NCBI RefSeq assembly: GCF_037201965.1 | Contig: NZ_CP147518.1 | Coordinates: 805,001-869,000, forward strand | DNA length: 64,000 bases | Direction of reading: 5' to 3' | DNA from: Spirosoma sp. SC4-14 | GTDB taxonomy: Bacteria > Bacteroidota > Bacteroidia > Cytophagales > Spirosomataceae | Shown: piece after piece, positions 51,671-60,714 of the stretch | Numbering within the stretch: the first letter of the stretch is position 1 | Layout: each line of letters opens with the position of its first letter | Notes under the pieces: generated by a model | Told to the model about the DNA's origin: nothing | Database searches by the model: none | The model's input: the letters and a program-made list of their open reading frames with translations, nothing else | Position numbers and translations under genes: made by a program

Positions 51671-51853
51671 TTATTTTTCCTCGAATGAGCCTTTGCTGGT
51701 TTTTTTTACTGACCTCGCCAGACGAGGAAGGTTCAGACGAACAGGTATATGATACCGAAGGCGAACTTGCTGCGTATATTCCTCCAGCATACGATAGAAG
51801 TTCTCTTCGGTGCTGGATTCTAATTCAGTCGAATTTTGAGAGCGTTCAGCCAT
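51671..51853 (-). CDS. Possible small hypothetical protein
   Basis: A 60-residue charged frame (MAERSQNSTELESSTEENFY...) with no signal peptide or membrane segment, 76 bases downstream of the single-domain receiver and on the same strand. Composition is protein-like (helical, Glu/Arg-rich) but no family is recognised. A plus-strand frame overlaps it (51613-51933) and looks less protein-like. Confidence 0.35.
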   Translation of the reverse strand: MAERSQNSTELESSTEENFYRMLEEYTQQVRLRYHIPVRLNLPRLARSVKKTSKGSFEEK

Positions 51854-51929
51854 ATCCTAGCAAGTCCTGTGGATCAACGATTTTGATGCAAGTTAAAAAA
51901 AACTTGCTAATAGTAAACGAATTCGCCTG

Positions 51930-52418
51930 TTAATTAAGTGGAAGGCCATTTCGACCAAATATTCCTGGCAAATCAGTTGCTGCATTGGGCATCTCTGTCT
52001 TCAAGCGATGCGTTTCCTGCCAATAGGGTTGCAGTTTTTGTATACTAGATACCAACTGTATATAGCTCTGGTTCTTAGTTAGATAGCTTGTTGTTCCCAG
52101 ATCGAAACAGCGTTGTATATCATTTTTATGATGCACTGCTGATAAAATGCTGATCGGGATGTGCCGAAACTCCTCATTGGATTTCAAAAAATGAAGAATT
52201 TCGAAGCCACTGAAAACGGGCATTTCCAGGTCAAGAATAATAAAATCGGGTAGTTGGCCGTCGATCAGATGCGTAAGGTAAGTTAGTAAAACTGCACCAC
52301 TCTCAAACAAACGCAGGGTACATTCTTTAAAATGAGTTGTGAAAATACGCTGTATTAGATATCGGTCATCATCATCATCATCAACAGCATAAATAAGCGG
52401 ACTCGAATAATCAGGCAT
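51930..52418 (-). CDS. Single-domain response regulator
   Basis: A 162-residue receiver with no output domain. It has an acidic pocket in AVDDDDDDRYLI, phospho-acceptor D63 in FIILDLEMP, and K115 in YLTKNQSY. The short C-terminal tail (YWQETHRLKTEMP) follows the Rcp1-like form common in Cytophagales, often used with hybrid kinases or phytochromes. No partner kinase lies nearby. Confidence 0.92.
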   Translation of the reverse strand: MPDYSSPLIYAVDDDDDDRYLIQRIFTTHFKECTLRLFESGAVLLTYLTHLIDGQLPDFIILDLEMPVFSGFEILHFLKSNEEFRHIPISILSAVHHKNDIQRCFDLGTTSYLTKNQSYIQLVSSIQKLQPYWQETHRLKTEMPNAATDLPGIFGRNGLPLN

Positions 52419-52784
52419 TACGTCTGAAAAATTTTGTTGCGTATTTTTAATAAAAGCATATGCAAAGTAACTATATATCTTTAATATATAAATACGTGAT
52501 TGATGATTTCTGTATTAAAATAACTTCTTTCTGATTTTGTTACTGTCTAAAGGCTGTTTTTCTGCTTTAGCAGCCCCGAAGTTAATACATACACCACTAG
52601 GGTTGGCGCCTGCCAATGAGCTATGGTCAGTTCATTCAGCACTTATTCCTTTTGGTTCTGCTCTTTTGTCAGTTGGGGCAAAATCTTCTTTATTCTGCTA
52701 CGCCTAAAGCCCAATTTTGATCTAACAAAACCGACATAGCTCGGTCAATCGTCCTCTTTTTTACCAAAAATACTATTGATCATC
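52419..52784. other. AT-rich intergenic region
   Basis: 366 bases between divergent genes. It must hold the promoters of the receiver gene and the lipoprotein gene. The only coding-like trace is a 34-codon plus-strand frame (52616-52720) that looks like a bare signal peptide. No other feature is supported. Confidence 0.6.
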
Positions 52785-53219
52785 ATGAAGGCTTATTTTT
52801 CATTTTATCGCCCGGTGCTGCTGGCAATTTTGTTTGTGGCATCGCTCTCGGCTTGTAAGAAAAACAATTCCGATCCTGCTCCTGACTTGGCTAGTCGTGT
52901 AGCCGGTACCTACAGCTATTCTGAACTGGTAGCGGGTGGCCAAACATATCCGGCCAGTCAAACCGACCTAAAAGGCACAATGAAGGTAACCCGCCAGTCG
53001 GCAACAACCGTGTCGATTGTCGTCGATTTTAGAATTAAATCAACGAATGAAGTTTTCCTACAGGATTCGGCCGATGACGTTACGGTAGTTGATGCTGGCA
53101 GTGGCTCTATTGAATACCGGTTGAATGGCAATCTGATTGCTAAAGGCACAACCAGTAAACTCAGCATTACGGGCGAAGACGACAACGGTGTTGAGTTGAC
53201 TCTTTCGGCCACTAAATAA
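52785..53219 (+). CDS. Small lipoprotein, lipocalin-like beta protein
   Basis: This 144-residue protein has a signal peptide and lipobox (LFVASLSACKK), then a beta-rich domain: VAGTYSYSELVAGGQTYPAS, TMKVTRQSATTVSIVVDF and KLSITGEDDNGVELTLSATK. The pattern resembles short lipocalin-like (DUF4488-type) Bacteroidota lipoproteins. Ligand unknown. ATG 52785 is used; an upstream TTG is less likely. The next lipoprotein starts 42 bases later. Confidence 0.82.
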   Translation: MKAYFSFYRPVLLAILFVASLSACKKNNSDPAPDLASRVAGTYSYSELVAGGQTYPASQTDLKGTMKVTRQSATTVSIVVDFRIKSTNEVFLQDSADDVTVVDAGSGSIEYRLNGNLIAKGTTSKLSITGEDDNGVELTLSATK

Positions 53220-53261
53220 CTCCTCTTTTATTCTTCTAAACCCGCTCTGGCGGACAAACCA

Positions 53262-53552
53262 ATGCGTTCATTCAAAAAATTTACCCTTATGGCCCTGGCT
53301 ACTATTACATTGGCGGGCTCACTCACTAGTTGCGCTACCGTGTTTGGTGGCCGCGTTACCGATTATCAGAAGCGTAAACCAATGCCGGGCGAAGCGCAGC
53401 GTCAGGTACGGACAGGTGCTTTGATTGCCGATATCCTGCTTTTCTGGCCTGGCACTATTGTCGATTTCGCTACCGGCGCAATTTATAAACCTCAGCGCGG
53501 TGTAACGGCTCAGAAAGCGCAGTCTGCTACAACAGCTACACCGCAGAAGTAA
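53262..53552 (+). CDS. Small conserved lipoprotein
   Basis: A 96-residue protein with signal peptide and lipobox (LAGSLTSCAT). The mature part, RVTDYQKRKPMPGEAQRQ then ALIADILLFWPGTIVDFATG, has one hydrophobic segment near its C-terminus, so both ends could touch the membrane. It resembles small Bacteroidota lipoproteins of unknown function. It follows the previous lipoprotein in a likely operon closed by the hairpin at 53572. Confidence 0.8.
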   Translation: MRSFKKFTLMALATITLAGSLTSCATVFGGRVTDYQKRKPMPGEAQRQVRTGALIADILLFWPGTIVDFATGAIYKPQRGVTAQKAQSATTATPQK

Positions 53553-53571
53553 GAGCCAACCAGCCTCGTTA

Positions 53572-53629
53572 AAACGGGGTAATTGCCCTGAGTAGCTTCT
53601 ATACGCCACTCAGGGCAATTACCCCGTTT
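53572..53629. terminator. 22-bp perfect hairpin after the lipoprotein pair
   Basis: The arms at 53572-53593 and 53608-53629 are exact reverse complements around a 14-base loop, ending in a short T-run (TTTGTTT) on the plus strand. It is a strong terminator. Confidence 0.88.
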
Positions 53630-53725
53630 GTTTATAAGAAGGCTGCTATCTCAACTGCTTATTGAAACAGGCCCCAACTAGTTTACGGTTACCTTACCTT
53701 TATAGATAAAATCCTCTGCCAACAA

Positions 53726-54511
53726 ATGACCGCACTGCTTGTTGAAGACGAAGAACTGGCTGTCCGCAAACTTCAGAAATTACTGAACGATGTAGCCCCT
53801 GCCCTAACCATAACGGGTATTACGGCTGGTATTGAAGATACCGTTGAATGGCTGGAAAACCGCCGGTTGAGCGGCCTGCCGGAGCCTGATCTTATTTTTC
53901 TGGATATTGAACTGGCCGATGGGCAAAGTTTCGAAATTTTTGAGCGAACACCGGTTCGTAGCACTGTTATTTTTACAACTTCTTACGACGAATATGCCTT
54001 GCAGGCTTTTAAAGTCAATAGTATCGATTACCTGCTTAAGCCTGTTCAGCGCGACGACCTCGAACGAAGCCTCCAAAAATACGAAGCGTTGCGGGGGCGG
54101 TCGGCGACCAACGATCCGGTTCGGAATATTGAAAAACTAGTGCAGCAACTGCAACGCCAGTCCCTGCGCGACTACCGCCAACGGTTTCTTGTTCGTCAGG
54201 GCCAGCGCCTGCTGTCTATTGAAGTGAGTGAAATCGCTTATTTCTATACCGAGGAACGATATAGTTTCTTTACTACGCACAGGGGGCAGAAATTTCTGGT
54301 CGACTACACATTGGATGAACTAGCCGAAAGCCTCGACCCTGGCCAATTCTTCCGCATTAATCGGAGTGTGCTGATTACACACCAGTCGGTTGATCAGATA
54401 CAGTCTTATTTTGGTAATCGGCTGGTCTTGCAGTTGCGCCCCGCTTTTGATAAGGAAGCGCTGGTAAGTCGTGAGAAAGTAAGTGATTTTAAGACCTGGA
54501 TGGGTAAATAA
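53726..54511 (+). CDS. LytTR-type response regulator
   Basis: This 261-residue protein has a receiver (1-125) with E7-D8-E9, phospho-acceptor D60 in LIFLDIELADG, and K at YLLKPVQRDDL. A LytTR DNA-binding domain (about 160-260) follows, with RFLVRQGQRLLSIEVSEIAYFYTEER and FFRINRSVLITHQSVDQI. LytTR regulators usually pair with a LytS/HisK-type kinase gene; none is adjacent, so it is an orphan here. Targets are unknown. Confidence 0.95.
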   Translation: MTALLVEDEELAVRKLQKLLNDVAPALTITGITAGIEDTVEWLENRRLSGLPEPDLIFLDIELADGQSFEIFERTPVRSTVIFTTSYDEYALQAFKVNSIDYLLKPVQRDDLERSLQKYEALRGRSATNDPVRNIEKLVQQLQRQSLRDYRQRFLVRQGQRLLSIEVSEIAYFYTEERYSFFTTHRGQKFLVDYTLDELAESLDPGQFFRINRSVLITHQSVDQIQSYFGNRLVLQLRPAFDKEALVSREKVSDFKTWMGK

Positions 54512-54522
54512 AGACTGCTGTT

Positions 54523-54822
54523 TCAGCGGATTGTATCTTTTTTCGTCGATTCTATCGGAATGGCAACCCCAAAAGCTCTTGGGTCGCTTGGTGGCATCGT
54601 CTTAAGTTTTCGTTTTTTTCGGCTATTCTGTGGTGTTACTACGGCATTGGGTTGTGGTGACGACTGCAATAATGTACCGGGCCCCGAGAGTGGCGTATCG
54701 ATGCCTGGAATCGGAACCTGAGCCGAAGGCGATGGCTCCCGCCTTGCCCTGGTCGTATCGATTTGCCCTCTACAGACCGATACGTATAGGGTAAGAAATA
54801 TTATTAATAAGACCGGACGCAT
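54523..54822 (-). CDS. Small secreted hypothetical protein
   Basis: This 99-residue protein has a signal peptide (MRPVLLIIFLTLYVSVCRGQ) and a proline- and lysine-rich low-complexity mature part (SPSAQVPIPGIDTP, NSRKKRKLKTMPPS). No family is recognised. It converges with the LytTR gene by 11 bases. Confidence 0.6.
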   Translation of the reverse strand: MRPVLLIIFLTLYVSVCRGQIDTTRARREPSPSAQVPIPGIDTPLSGPGTLLQSSPQPNAVVTPQNSRKKRKLKTMPPSDPRAFGVAIPIESTKKDTIR

Positions 54823-55164
54823 AGGAAAAGAAAGTTTGTTGAGTAAAATATAACCGGGAACAGCCCCTGCCTACTATCAACTCGTTAGAGCATACAACAG
54901 TTTTACCATTTTTGCTACAAGTAGCCAATCGATGTCTAGCTACAGAACGAGCAGTTGTGAACCTGACAAGTATGGCCAGATTTCAATGAGAGTCGGCAGA
55001 ATAACCGATTTAGGTTGATGTAGTACATTGGATATACTGGTAAATACGCCTTTTAATATATTTTTAGTGCCTTAATTTATTATATCGAGTCTAATATAAA
55101 CAAGCGATTGTTGAATCGTGTGAATTGTAAATAATATACAACCTGAAGGCACAAGTAGAAAAGT
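54823..55164. other. AT-rich region before the sigma factor gene
   Basis: 342 bases with no supported gene. It must contain the promoters of the minus-strand secreted protein and the plus-strand sigma factor. No consensus -7 or repeat stands out. Confidence 0.55.
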
Positions 55165-55716
55165 ATGTACACTTCATTAACTGATGAAACACTAATTCGC
55201 CTGTATTTACCCGATCAGCCTAATCAATGTTTCGAAACACTTTATGCGCGCTATGTAACTAAGGTTTATCGGCGTTGCCTGTCGTTAACGCACGACTCGG
55301 CCAAAGCCGAAGACTTTACGCATGACATTTTTCTGAAGGTATTTAATAAACTTGATGCTTTTCAGGAGCGTGCTCGTTTTTCTACCTGGCTTTATTCGAT
55401 AGCCTATAATTATTGCCTGGATCAGATTCGGATTTCCAGACGGATCACTACCATTGCTATGGATGAAAGCGGGGAATTCGATATTCCAGAATCGCAGGAT
55501 GCGCTGCTTCATGAAGAAACCCTCGATATGGTGAAGCGGGCAATGGAAACCTTATCGAACGAGGAGACCAACCTGCTTCGGCTTAAATATGAAGATGGAA
55601 TGAGTATTAATGAAATTGCGGACCTGTACGATTTAAAACCCAGTGCTGTCAAAATGCGTCTTAAGCGTAGCCGTGATAAAATTCATCAGTTATATGAGCG
55701 TCAGTATAATCAGTAA
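55165..55716 (+). CDS. ECF-type RNA polymerase sigma factor
   Basis: This 183-residue sigma-70-family protein has region 2 (DFTHDIFLKVFNKLDAFQERARFSTWLYSIAYNYCLD region, about 45-90) and region 4 (about 125-175, LRLKYEDGMSINEIADLYDL, AVKMRLKRSRDKI). No anti-sigma gene follows; the next gene on this strand is 516 bases away. Such orphan ECF factors in Bacteroidota often control surface or motility functions. The terminator at 55815 ends its transcript. Confidence 0.93.
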   Translation: MYTSLTDETLIRLYLPDQPNQCFETLYARYVTKVYRRCLSLTHDSAKAEDFTHDIFLKVFNKLDAFQERARFSTWLYSIAYNYCLDQIRISRRITTIAMDESGEFDIPESQDALLHEETLDMVKRAMETLSNEETNLLRLKYEDGMSINEIADLYDLKPSAVKMRLKRSRDKIHQLYERQYNQ

Positions 55717-55814
55717 CCCAGTTGCGAAAAGAGTTTTTATAGGGCAAAGTGACCGAATAGAAAAACTATATTCTAAAAGATAAATACCCCTCTACTAGCC
55801 AAAAATTACTTCGG

Positions 55815-55841
55815 GCCCAGCCATTTTGGCTGGGCTTTTTT
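55815..55841 (+). terminator. Intrinsic terminator after the sigma factor gene
   Basis: GCCCAGCC-ATTTT-GGCTGGGC is followed by six T residues, giving a textbook rho-independent terminator 99 bases past the stop. Confidence 0.92.
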
Positions 55842-56232
55842 ATGCCGCTTCCTTGCTGGTAGCCCAATATACTGAGGTGCACCCTATTTTCCTGGTAGCT
55901 GAATACGTATTCAGTTTATACAGTCAAATACTGATTTTATTTCCCTTATATGTATTTAGGTTTACTTATGGCCTTCTATTAATAGTATTTTAACCTAAAA
56001 TATAAGCGAAATTTAATTTTCTCTCTTCAATTCAATACAACATTTGTAGTACTGCAATTGGTTACGCTCAGTTTGGTTTCGTTTATCCAGAACCAGCCTG
56101 TTTTCCTGATAAAGGGAACCGTGACCATTCCAATGGCTGGATGTAGATAAAAATCAGGTTCATAGTTGACTATTCTTAGCAGGAATTCTTGCTGAACATA
56201 ATTCAGAAATAGAGCAATGGGCAAAGATCTCT
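55842..56232. other. AT-rich region before the OmpR-type gene
   Basis: 391 bases with no supported gene. A 65-codon minus-strand frame (56027-56224) exists but shows no family features. No tandem 11-bp array of the kind at 30172 is present here. Confidence 0.55.
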
Positions 56233-56913
56233 ATGAAAATTTTGTTGATAATTGATGAACTGAAGCAGTCTGATTGGCTACGTCGGCGGCTGGAGCTTGA
56301 AAACAATCAGGTAGCAACGAGTCCCGACTGGCAAACTGGCTGGCTAATGGCCCATGAATCGCAATTTGATATTGTAGTCGTGGCCATTCAGTTGTCGGAA
56401 TCCAATCAAAATCATTTGCTTCAGCTTTGGCAGGCCGAAAGCTATCGGGTTCCTCTTTTTCTTCTCATATCTCCCGATACGCCTGCCAATAAAGCCTGGG
56501 GATTAGAGTCGGGAGCCGATGATTGTGTTGGATACTCGGTTGATAGCCGGGAATTAATGGCTCGGCTCTATGCGCTTCACCGACGTAAATTTGGTACTTT
56601 TCCTACATTGTCGAGTCTACGCGTCGATGATCTGGAAATTAATCTGATTCATAAAACAGTATACCGGGCAGGAAAGCGAATCGACTTATTACCGCGCGAA
56701 TATTATCTGCTGGCCTTTCTTATGCAAAATCGGAGCAGGGTTGTTTCGAAAAAGGAAATTCTTGAGAATGTGTGGAGTAAAATCGATAAAATTCGCCCAA
56801 ATACGGTAGAGGTATACATTAATTATTTACGCAAAAAGATTGATAGTCAGGCTACAATCAAGCTCATTCATACCGTAGTAGGCATGGGTTATGTGATTCG
56901 GATTGCCGAATAG
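56233..56913 (+). CDS. OmpR-family regulator with a degenerate receiver
   Basis: This 226-residue protein has a receiver-like domain (1-120) and a Trans_reg_C winged helix (about 128-224, LLPREYYLLAFLMQNRSRVV, EILENVWSKI, NTVEVYINYLRKKI, GMGYVIRI). The receiver keeps D8-E9 but the phospho-acceptor position is A51 (VVVAIQL where D-I-M-L is usual, GCC at 56383), and the conserved Lys is Y101 (DDCVGYSV). Phosphorylation is therefore unlikely, and it may act as an atypical, constitutive or ligand-tuned regulator. No kinase lies beside it. Confidence 0.92.
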   Translation: MKILLIIDELKQSDWLRRRLELENNQVATSPDWQTGWLMAHESQFDIVVVAIQLSESNQNHLLQLWQAESYRVPLFLLISPDTPANKAWGLESGADDCVGYSVDSRELMARLYALHRRKFGTFPTLSSLRVDDLEINLIHKTVYRAGKRIDLLPREYYLLAFLMQNRSRVVSKKEILENVWSKIDKIRPNTVEVYINYLRKKIDSQATIKLIHTVVGMGYVIRIAE

Positions 56914-56987
56914 CCTTCGGGGGGTTCGCACAATAACAACCGGATTCCGGCGCTGGTAAGCATCACAAAAGGGCATACCTTTGTAGT

Positions 56988-58133
56988 ATGAATTCGAACC
57001 TCTATCAACATCTGGATAGCATTCCATCGCCCTGTTTTGTTCTCGAAGAAGCTAAACTTCGCCGAAATCTAGAACTGATCGATTCGGTCCAGAAAGCAGC
57101 TGGTGTTACCATTATTCTGGCCCTGAAAGGCTTTTCGATGTATAGTGCTTTCCCACTAGTGCATAAGTACCTCAGCGGTGCTACGGCCAGTTCGCTCAAC
57201 GAAATTAAACTCGTAAACAATTATATGGGCGTAAAGGCTCATACCTATATTCCGGCTTATCGCGACGATGAGTTTGACGAAATCGTTGACCGTAGTACCC
57301 ATCTTACGTTCAATTCATGGAACCAGTGGGAGCGATTTAAAGACCGGGCCCTTGGTAAGGTTTCGTGTGGTATTCGGGTCAATCCGCAATATTCGGAGGT
57401 AGCAACGGATATGTATAACCCCTGCGTGCCCGGTTCGCGGTTGGGCGTCACCCGCGACCAGCTACCCGACCAACTGCCCGATGGGCTGGAGGGAATTCAT
57501 TTTCATACGCTTTGCGAAAATGATTCGTTTACGCTCGAACGTACGCTTCAGGCACTCGAAGGCCGATTTGCCGATCTGCTGCATCAGGTAAAGTGGGTCA
57601 ACTTTGGGGGAGGCCACTTAATGACGCGTGAAGGCTACGATACTCAGCATCTGATTGGCTTGCTGTCGGCGTTTCGGCAGAAATACAATGTCGACATAAT
57701 TCTGGAGCCCGGTTCTGCCATTGCCTGGCAAACGGGCGTGCTGGTTTCAACAGTGCTGGATTTGATCGATAGCCAGGGCATTCAGGTTGCTATTCTGGAT
57801 ACGTCGTTTGCTGCACACATGCCCGATACGCTCGAAATGCCCTATAAGCCACGGATTACTGATTCGTATCATGAACCCGTGGCGGGGAAACCGACCTACC
57901 GGCTGGGTGGAATGACTTGCCTGGCTGGCGATTTCATGGGCGATTACTCGTTCGATAAACCGCTTTCTATTGGCGATAAGGTTGTATTTGAAGACATGAT
58001 TCACTACACAATGGTGAAGACCACGACTTTTAATGGGGTTAACCTGCCGAGTATTGGAATCTGGAAAGAAGATCAGCACTTTCTGCACGTGCGTTCTTAT
58101 GGCTACGAGAGCTTTAAGGACCGGCTTAGTTAA
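56988..58133 (+). CDS. nspC: Carboxynorspermidine/carboxyspermidine decarboxylase
   Basis: This 381-residue fold-III PLP decarboxylase has K47 in IILALKGFSMYS as the PLP lysine, LEGIHFHTLCE, WVNFGGGHLMTREGYD, ILEPGSAIAWQTGVL, and the C-terminal GMTCLAGDFMGDYSF. It makes norspermidine or spermidine from the carboxy-polyamine, normally with carboxynorspermidine dehydrogenase, which is not in this window. The ATG at 56988 has no strong ribosome site. The gene is closed by the terminator at 58181. Confidence 0.95.
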   Translation: MNSNLYQHLDSIPSPCFVLEEAKLRRNLELIDSVQKAAGVTIILALKGFSMYSAFPLVHKYLSGATASSLNEIKLVNNYMGVKAHTYIPAYRDDEFDEIVDRSTHLTFNSWNQWERFKDRALGKVSCGIRVNPQYSEVATDMYNPCVPGSRLGVTRDQLPDQLPDGLEGIHFHTLCENDSFTLERTLQALEGRFADLLHQVKWVNFGGGHLMTREGYDTQHLIGLLSAFRQKYNVDIILEPGSAIAWQTGVLVSTVLDLIDSQGIQVAILDTSFAAHMPDTLEMPYKPRITDSYHEPVAGKPTYRLGGMTCLAGDFMGDYSFDKPLSIGDKVVFEDMIHYTMVKTTTFNGVNLPSIGIWKEDQHFLHVRSYGYESFKDRLS

Positions 58134-58180
58134 GGCTTAGGGTAGGGGGAAGTAGCATAAGCCGCTGAGGTATAGAAACA

Positions 58181-58214
58181 AAAAACCTGCGCACAATAGG
58201 GTCCGCAGGTTTTT
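58181..58214. terminator. Terminator after nspC, usable both ways
   Basis: AAAAACCTGCG (58181-58191) pairs with CGCAGGTTTTT (58204-58214) around a 12-base loop, with a T-run on the plus strand and its mirror on the minus strand, where the decarboxylase gene ends at 58302. Confidence 0.88.
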
Positions 58215-58301
58215 ATCAGACAGCTAAAGGTGTACTGCACAAGGCAATTACGGAAGTAAAACTACGCAACGTTTCCGTGAACGGCAACGTAACGATTCAG
58301 T

Positions 58302-59282
58302 TTATTTCTTTACAAACTCGCGGTGATAAGCCGCTCGGTAGAGTTCTTCTTCCGGTAAACTCTTGAAGTAGTCGTAGGTAATTCGCAGACCTTCGGCCCT
58401 CGATACCTGTGGTTCCCAGCCCAGAATGGCTTTCGCTTTTGTGATGTCGGGTTGCCGTTGTTTCGGGTCGTCTTTGGGTAAATCCTTAAAAATAAGCTTT
58501 TGCGTGGTGCCCGTCAGCTTAATGATTTCTTCGCCAAATTCGCGGATGGTAATTTCCGATGGGTTACCAATATTGACCGGATAAGCATAATCACTCAGGA
58601 GCAGGCGATAAATACCTTCAACCAGATCATCGACATAGCAGAACGAACGGGTCTGACTACCATCGCCAAAAACCGTCAGATCTTCGCCCCGGAGCGCCTG
58701 GCCAATAAAAGCAGGCAATACTCGCCCGTCGTTCAGGCGCATTCGGGGACCATAGGTATTGAAAATACGAACAATACGCGTTTCCAGCCCGTGGTAGGTG
58801 TGGTAGGCCATTGTCATGGCTTCCTGAAAGCGTTTTGCTTCATCGTATACACCACGTGGGCCAACGGGGTTTACGTTGCCCCAGTATTCTTCATTCTGTG
58901 GGTGAACGGTGGGGTCGCCATATACTTCGGATGTTGACGCAATCAGCACCCGCGCTTTTTTGACCCGTGCCAGTCCCAGGCAATTGTGAATACCCAACGA
59001 CCCTACTTTCAATGTCTGAATCGGGATTTTGAGGTAATCGATTGGGCTCGCTGGCGAAGCAAAATGGAGAATGTAATCCAGTTCGCCCGGAACATGAATA
59101 AACTTTGAAACGTCGTGGTGATAGAACTCGAAATTCGGCAGGTGGAACAGGTGTTCAATATTACGGATATCGCCAGTAATCAGGTTATCCATGGCTATCA
59201 CATGATAGCCTTCTTTGATGAACCGATCACATAAATGCGATCCCAGAAATCCGGCACCGCCGGTAATTAAGACACGCTTCAT
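58302..59282 (-). CDS. UDP-glucuronate decarboxylase (UDP-xylose synthase)
   Basis: A 326-residue SDR enzyme with NAD motif [27 protein letters not shown], the catalytic Y-x3-K in [11 protein letters not shown] with STSEVYGDP, and [19 protein letters not shown]. The ASPASP and RMRLNDGRV strings fit UXS-type decarboxylases, which convert UDP-glucuronate to UDP-xylose. It follows the UDP-glucose dehydrogenase gene on the same strand (100-base gap with a repeat), so the two make a UDP-xylose pathway for surface polysaccharide. Confidence 0.93.
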   Translation of the reverse strand: MKRVLITGGAGFLGSHLCDRFIKEGYHVIAMDNLITGDIRNIEHLFHLPNFEFYHHDVSKFIHVPGELDYILHFASPASPIDYLKIPIQTLKVGSLGIHNCLGLARVKKARVLIASTSEVYGDPTVHPQNEEYWGNVNPVGPRGVYDEAKRFQEAMTMAYHTYHGLETRIVRIFNTYGPRMRLNDGRVLPAFIGQALRGEDLTVFGDGSQTRSFCYVDDLVEGIYRLLLSDYAYPVNIGNPSEITIREFGEEIIKLTGTTQKLIFKDLPKDDPKQRQPDITKAKAILGWEPQVSRAEGLRITYDYFKSLPEEELYRAAYHREFVKK

Positions 59283-59305
59283 TCAGTATAGGATTTTCGG
59301 TTTTA

Positions 59306-59373
59306 TGGTTTACGGTTTATCGTTTACGCTACCCTGGAAGGATATATGCTACTAAACGAGCAACCGTAAACCA
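59306..59373. repeat. Inverted repeat of the TGGTTTACGGTT type
   Basis: TGGTTTACGGTT (59306-59317) pairs exactly with AACCGTAAACCA (59362-59373), inside a longer run of GGTTTA-like units. It lies between the dehydrogenase and decarboxylase genes and could be a partial terminator. Confidence 0.65.
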
Positions 59374-59382
59374 CAAACCACA

Positions 59383-60714
59383 TCAGGCTTTTTGTTCGAC
59401 TGGGGCCAGAATAGCTTCCCGGCCAATGCTGAAGTAGGTATAGTTCATCTCGCGCATCTGGTCGAGTTCGTATACGTTTCGGCCGTCAAAGATAACCTTA
59501 TTCTTCAGAAGCAGATTCATCTTGGCAAAATCGGGCGTACGGAACAGTGGCCACTCGGTGATAATCATTAGTGCATCGGCATCGTCGAGAGCAGCATATT
59601 GCGTATGTGCGTAGGTAATTGTATTGCCAAGTTGCCCGCGTACATTATCCATAGCTTCTGGATCGTAGACCGTTACTTTAGCACCTGCTTCGAGTAGGGC
59701 CTTGATGTTGTATAAAGCCGGAGCCTCCCGAATGTCGTCGGTATAGGGTTTAAAGGCCAATCCCCAAACCGCAATGGTTTTGCCTTTCAGGTCGCCCCCG
59801 AAATAATCCATAATTTGGGGGAAGAGCTTGGTTTTCTGGCTATGGTTAACATCCATAACGGCCTTCAGTACCTTGAAATCATAGGAGTAATCGGAGGCTG
59901 TTTTGGCCAATGCCTGCACATCCTTAGGAAAACAACTACCGCCGTAGCCAATACCAGCAAACAGGAAGCGTTTACCGATGCGACTGTCAGTACCAATTCC
60001 CCGACGGATGTCGTCGACATTGGCACCGGCCTGCTCGCACAGATTGGCAATTTCGTTCATAAACGTAATTTTCGTAGCCAGGAATGCATTGGCGGCATAT
60101 TTGGTCATTTCGGCCGAACGTTCGTCCATGAAAATGATTGGATTGCCCTGCCGAACCAGCGGTGCATACAGTCGGTTCATAACACCTTTGGCCCGCTCCG
60201 ACTTAGTACCAATTACAACGCGGTCGGGTTTCATGAAGTCTTCTACGGCCACACCTTCGCGCAGAAACTCGGGGTTCGATACGACGTCGAAATCGACTTT
60301 GGCGTTATCGGCAATATGGGCATGTACTTTTTCGGCCGTTCCGACCGGAACCGTGCTCTTGTCGACAATAACAGCATATTGACTCAGGATCGGTCCCAGA
60401 TCGCTGGCTACTTTCAGTATATATTTCAGATCGGCCGACCCATCTTCGCCGGGCGGGGTTGGCAGCGCCAGAAAGATTACTTCGGCGCCCTTGATGCCTT
60501 CTTCGAGGTTGGTCGTAAACGACAGACGGCCCTGTTCAACATTCCGATGAAAGAGAACATCTAGTCCGGGCTCATAAATAGGAATGATGCCATTATTCAG
60601 TTTCTCTACTTTGCGTATGTCAATATCGACACACGTAACCTCATTTCCGGTTTCGGCGAAACAAGTTCCTGTAACAAGCCCTACATATCCGGTTCCTACA
60701 ACTGCCAGTTTCAT
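59383..60714 (-). CDS. ugd: UDP-glucose 6-dehydrogenase
   Basis: This 443-residue enzyme has the NAD motif VVGTGYVGLVTGTCFAE, substrate-binding EFLREGVAVEDFMKPDR, and catalytic C261 in GIGYGGSCFPKDVQ. It also has K214 in NAFLATKITFMNE and the C-terminal domain start AVWGLAFKPYTDDIREAP. It oxidises UDP-glucose to UDP-glucuronate, the substrate of the decarboxylase downstream. Length and motifs are normal for the family. Transcription starts in the 373-base AT-rich region upstream. Confidence 0.96.
   Translation of the reverse strand: MKLAVVGTGYVGLVTGTCFAETGNEVTCVDIDIRKVEKLNNGIIPIYEPGLDVLFHRNVEQGRLSFTTNLEEGIKGAEVIFLALPTPPGEDGSADLKYILKVASDLGPILSQYAVIVDKSTVPVGTAEKVHAHIADNAKVDFDVVSNPEFLREGVAVEDFMKPDRVVIGTKSERAKGVMNRLYAPLVRQGNPIIFMDERSAEMTKYAANAFLATKITFMNEIANLCEQAGANVDDIRRGIGTDSRIGKRFLFAGIGYGGSCFPKDVQALAKTASDYSYDFKVLKAVMDVNHSQKTKLFPQIMDYFGGDLKGKTIAVWGLAFKPYTDDIREAPALYNIKALLEAGAKVTVYDPEAMDNVRGQLGNTITYAHTQYAALDDADALMIITEWPLFRTPDFAKMNLLLKNKVIFDGRNVYELDQMREMNYTYFSIGREAILAPVEQKA

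Noticed and set aside
51613-51933. 106-codon plus-strand frame after the CE2-like esterase
   Set aside because: It runs across the opposite-strand small frame and the end of the receiver gene, and its composition is not protein-like.
52616-52720. 34-codon frame that looks like a bare signal peptide
   Set aside because: It stops right after the hydrophobic segment, has no mature part and no support beyond composition. It could be a gene remnant.
56027-56224. 65-codon minus-strand frame before the OmpR-type gene
   Set aside because: No family features, and it lies in AT-rich DNA where chance frames of this size occur.
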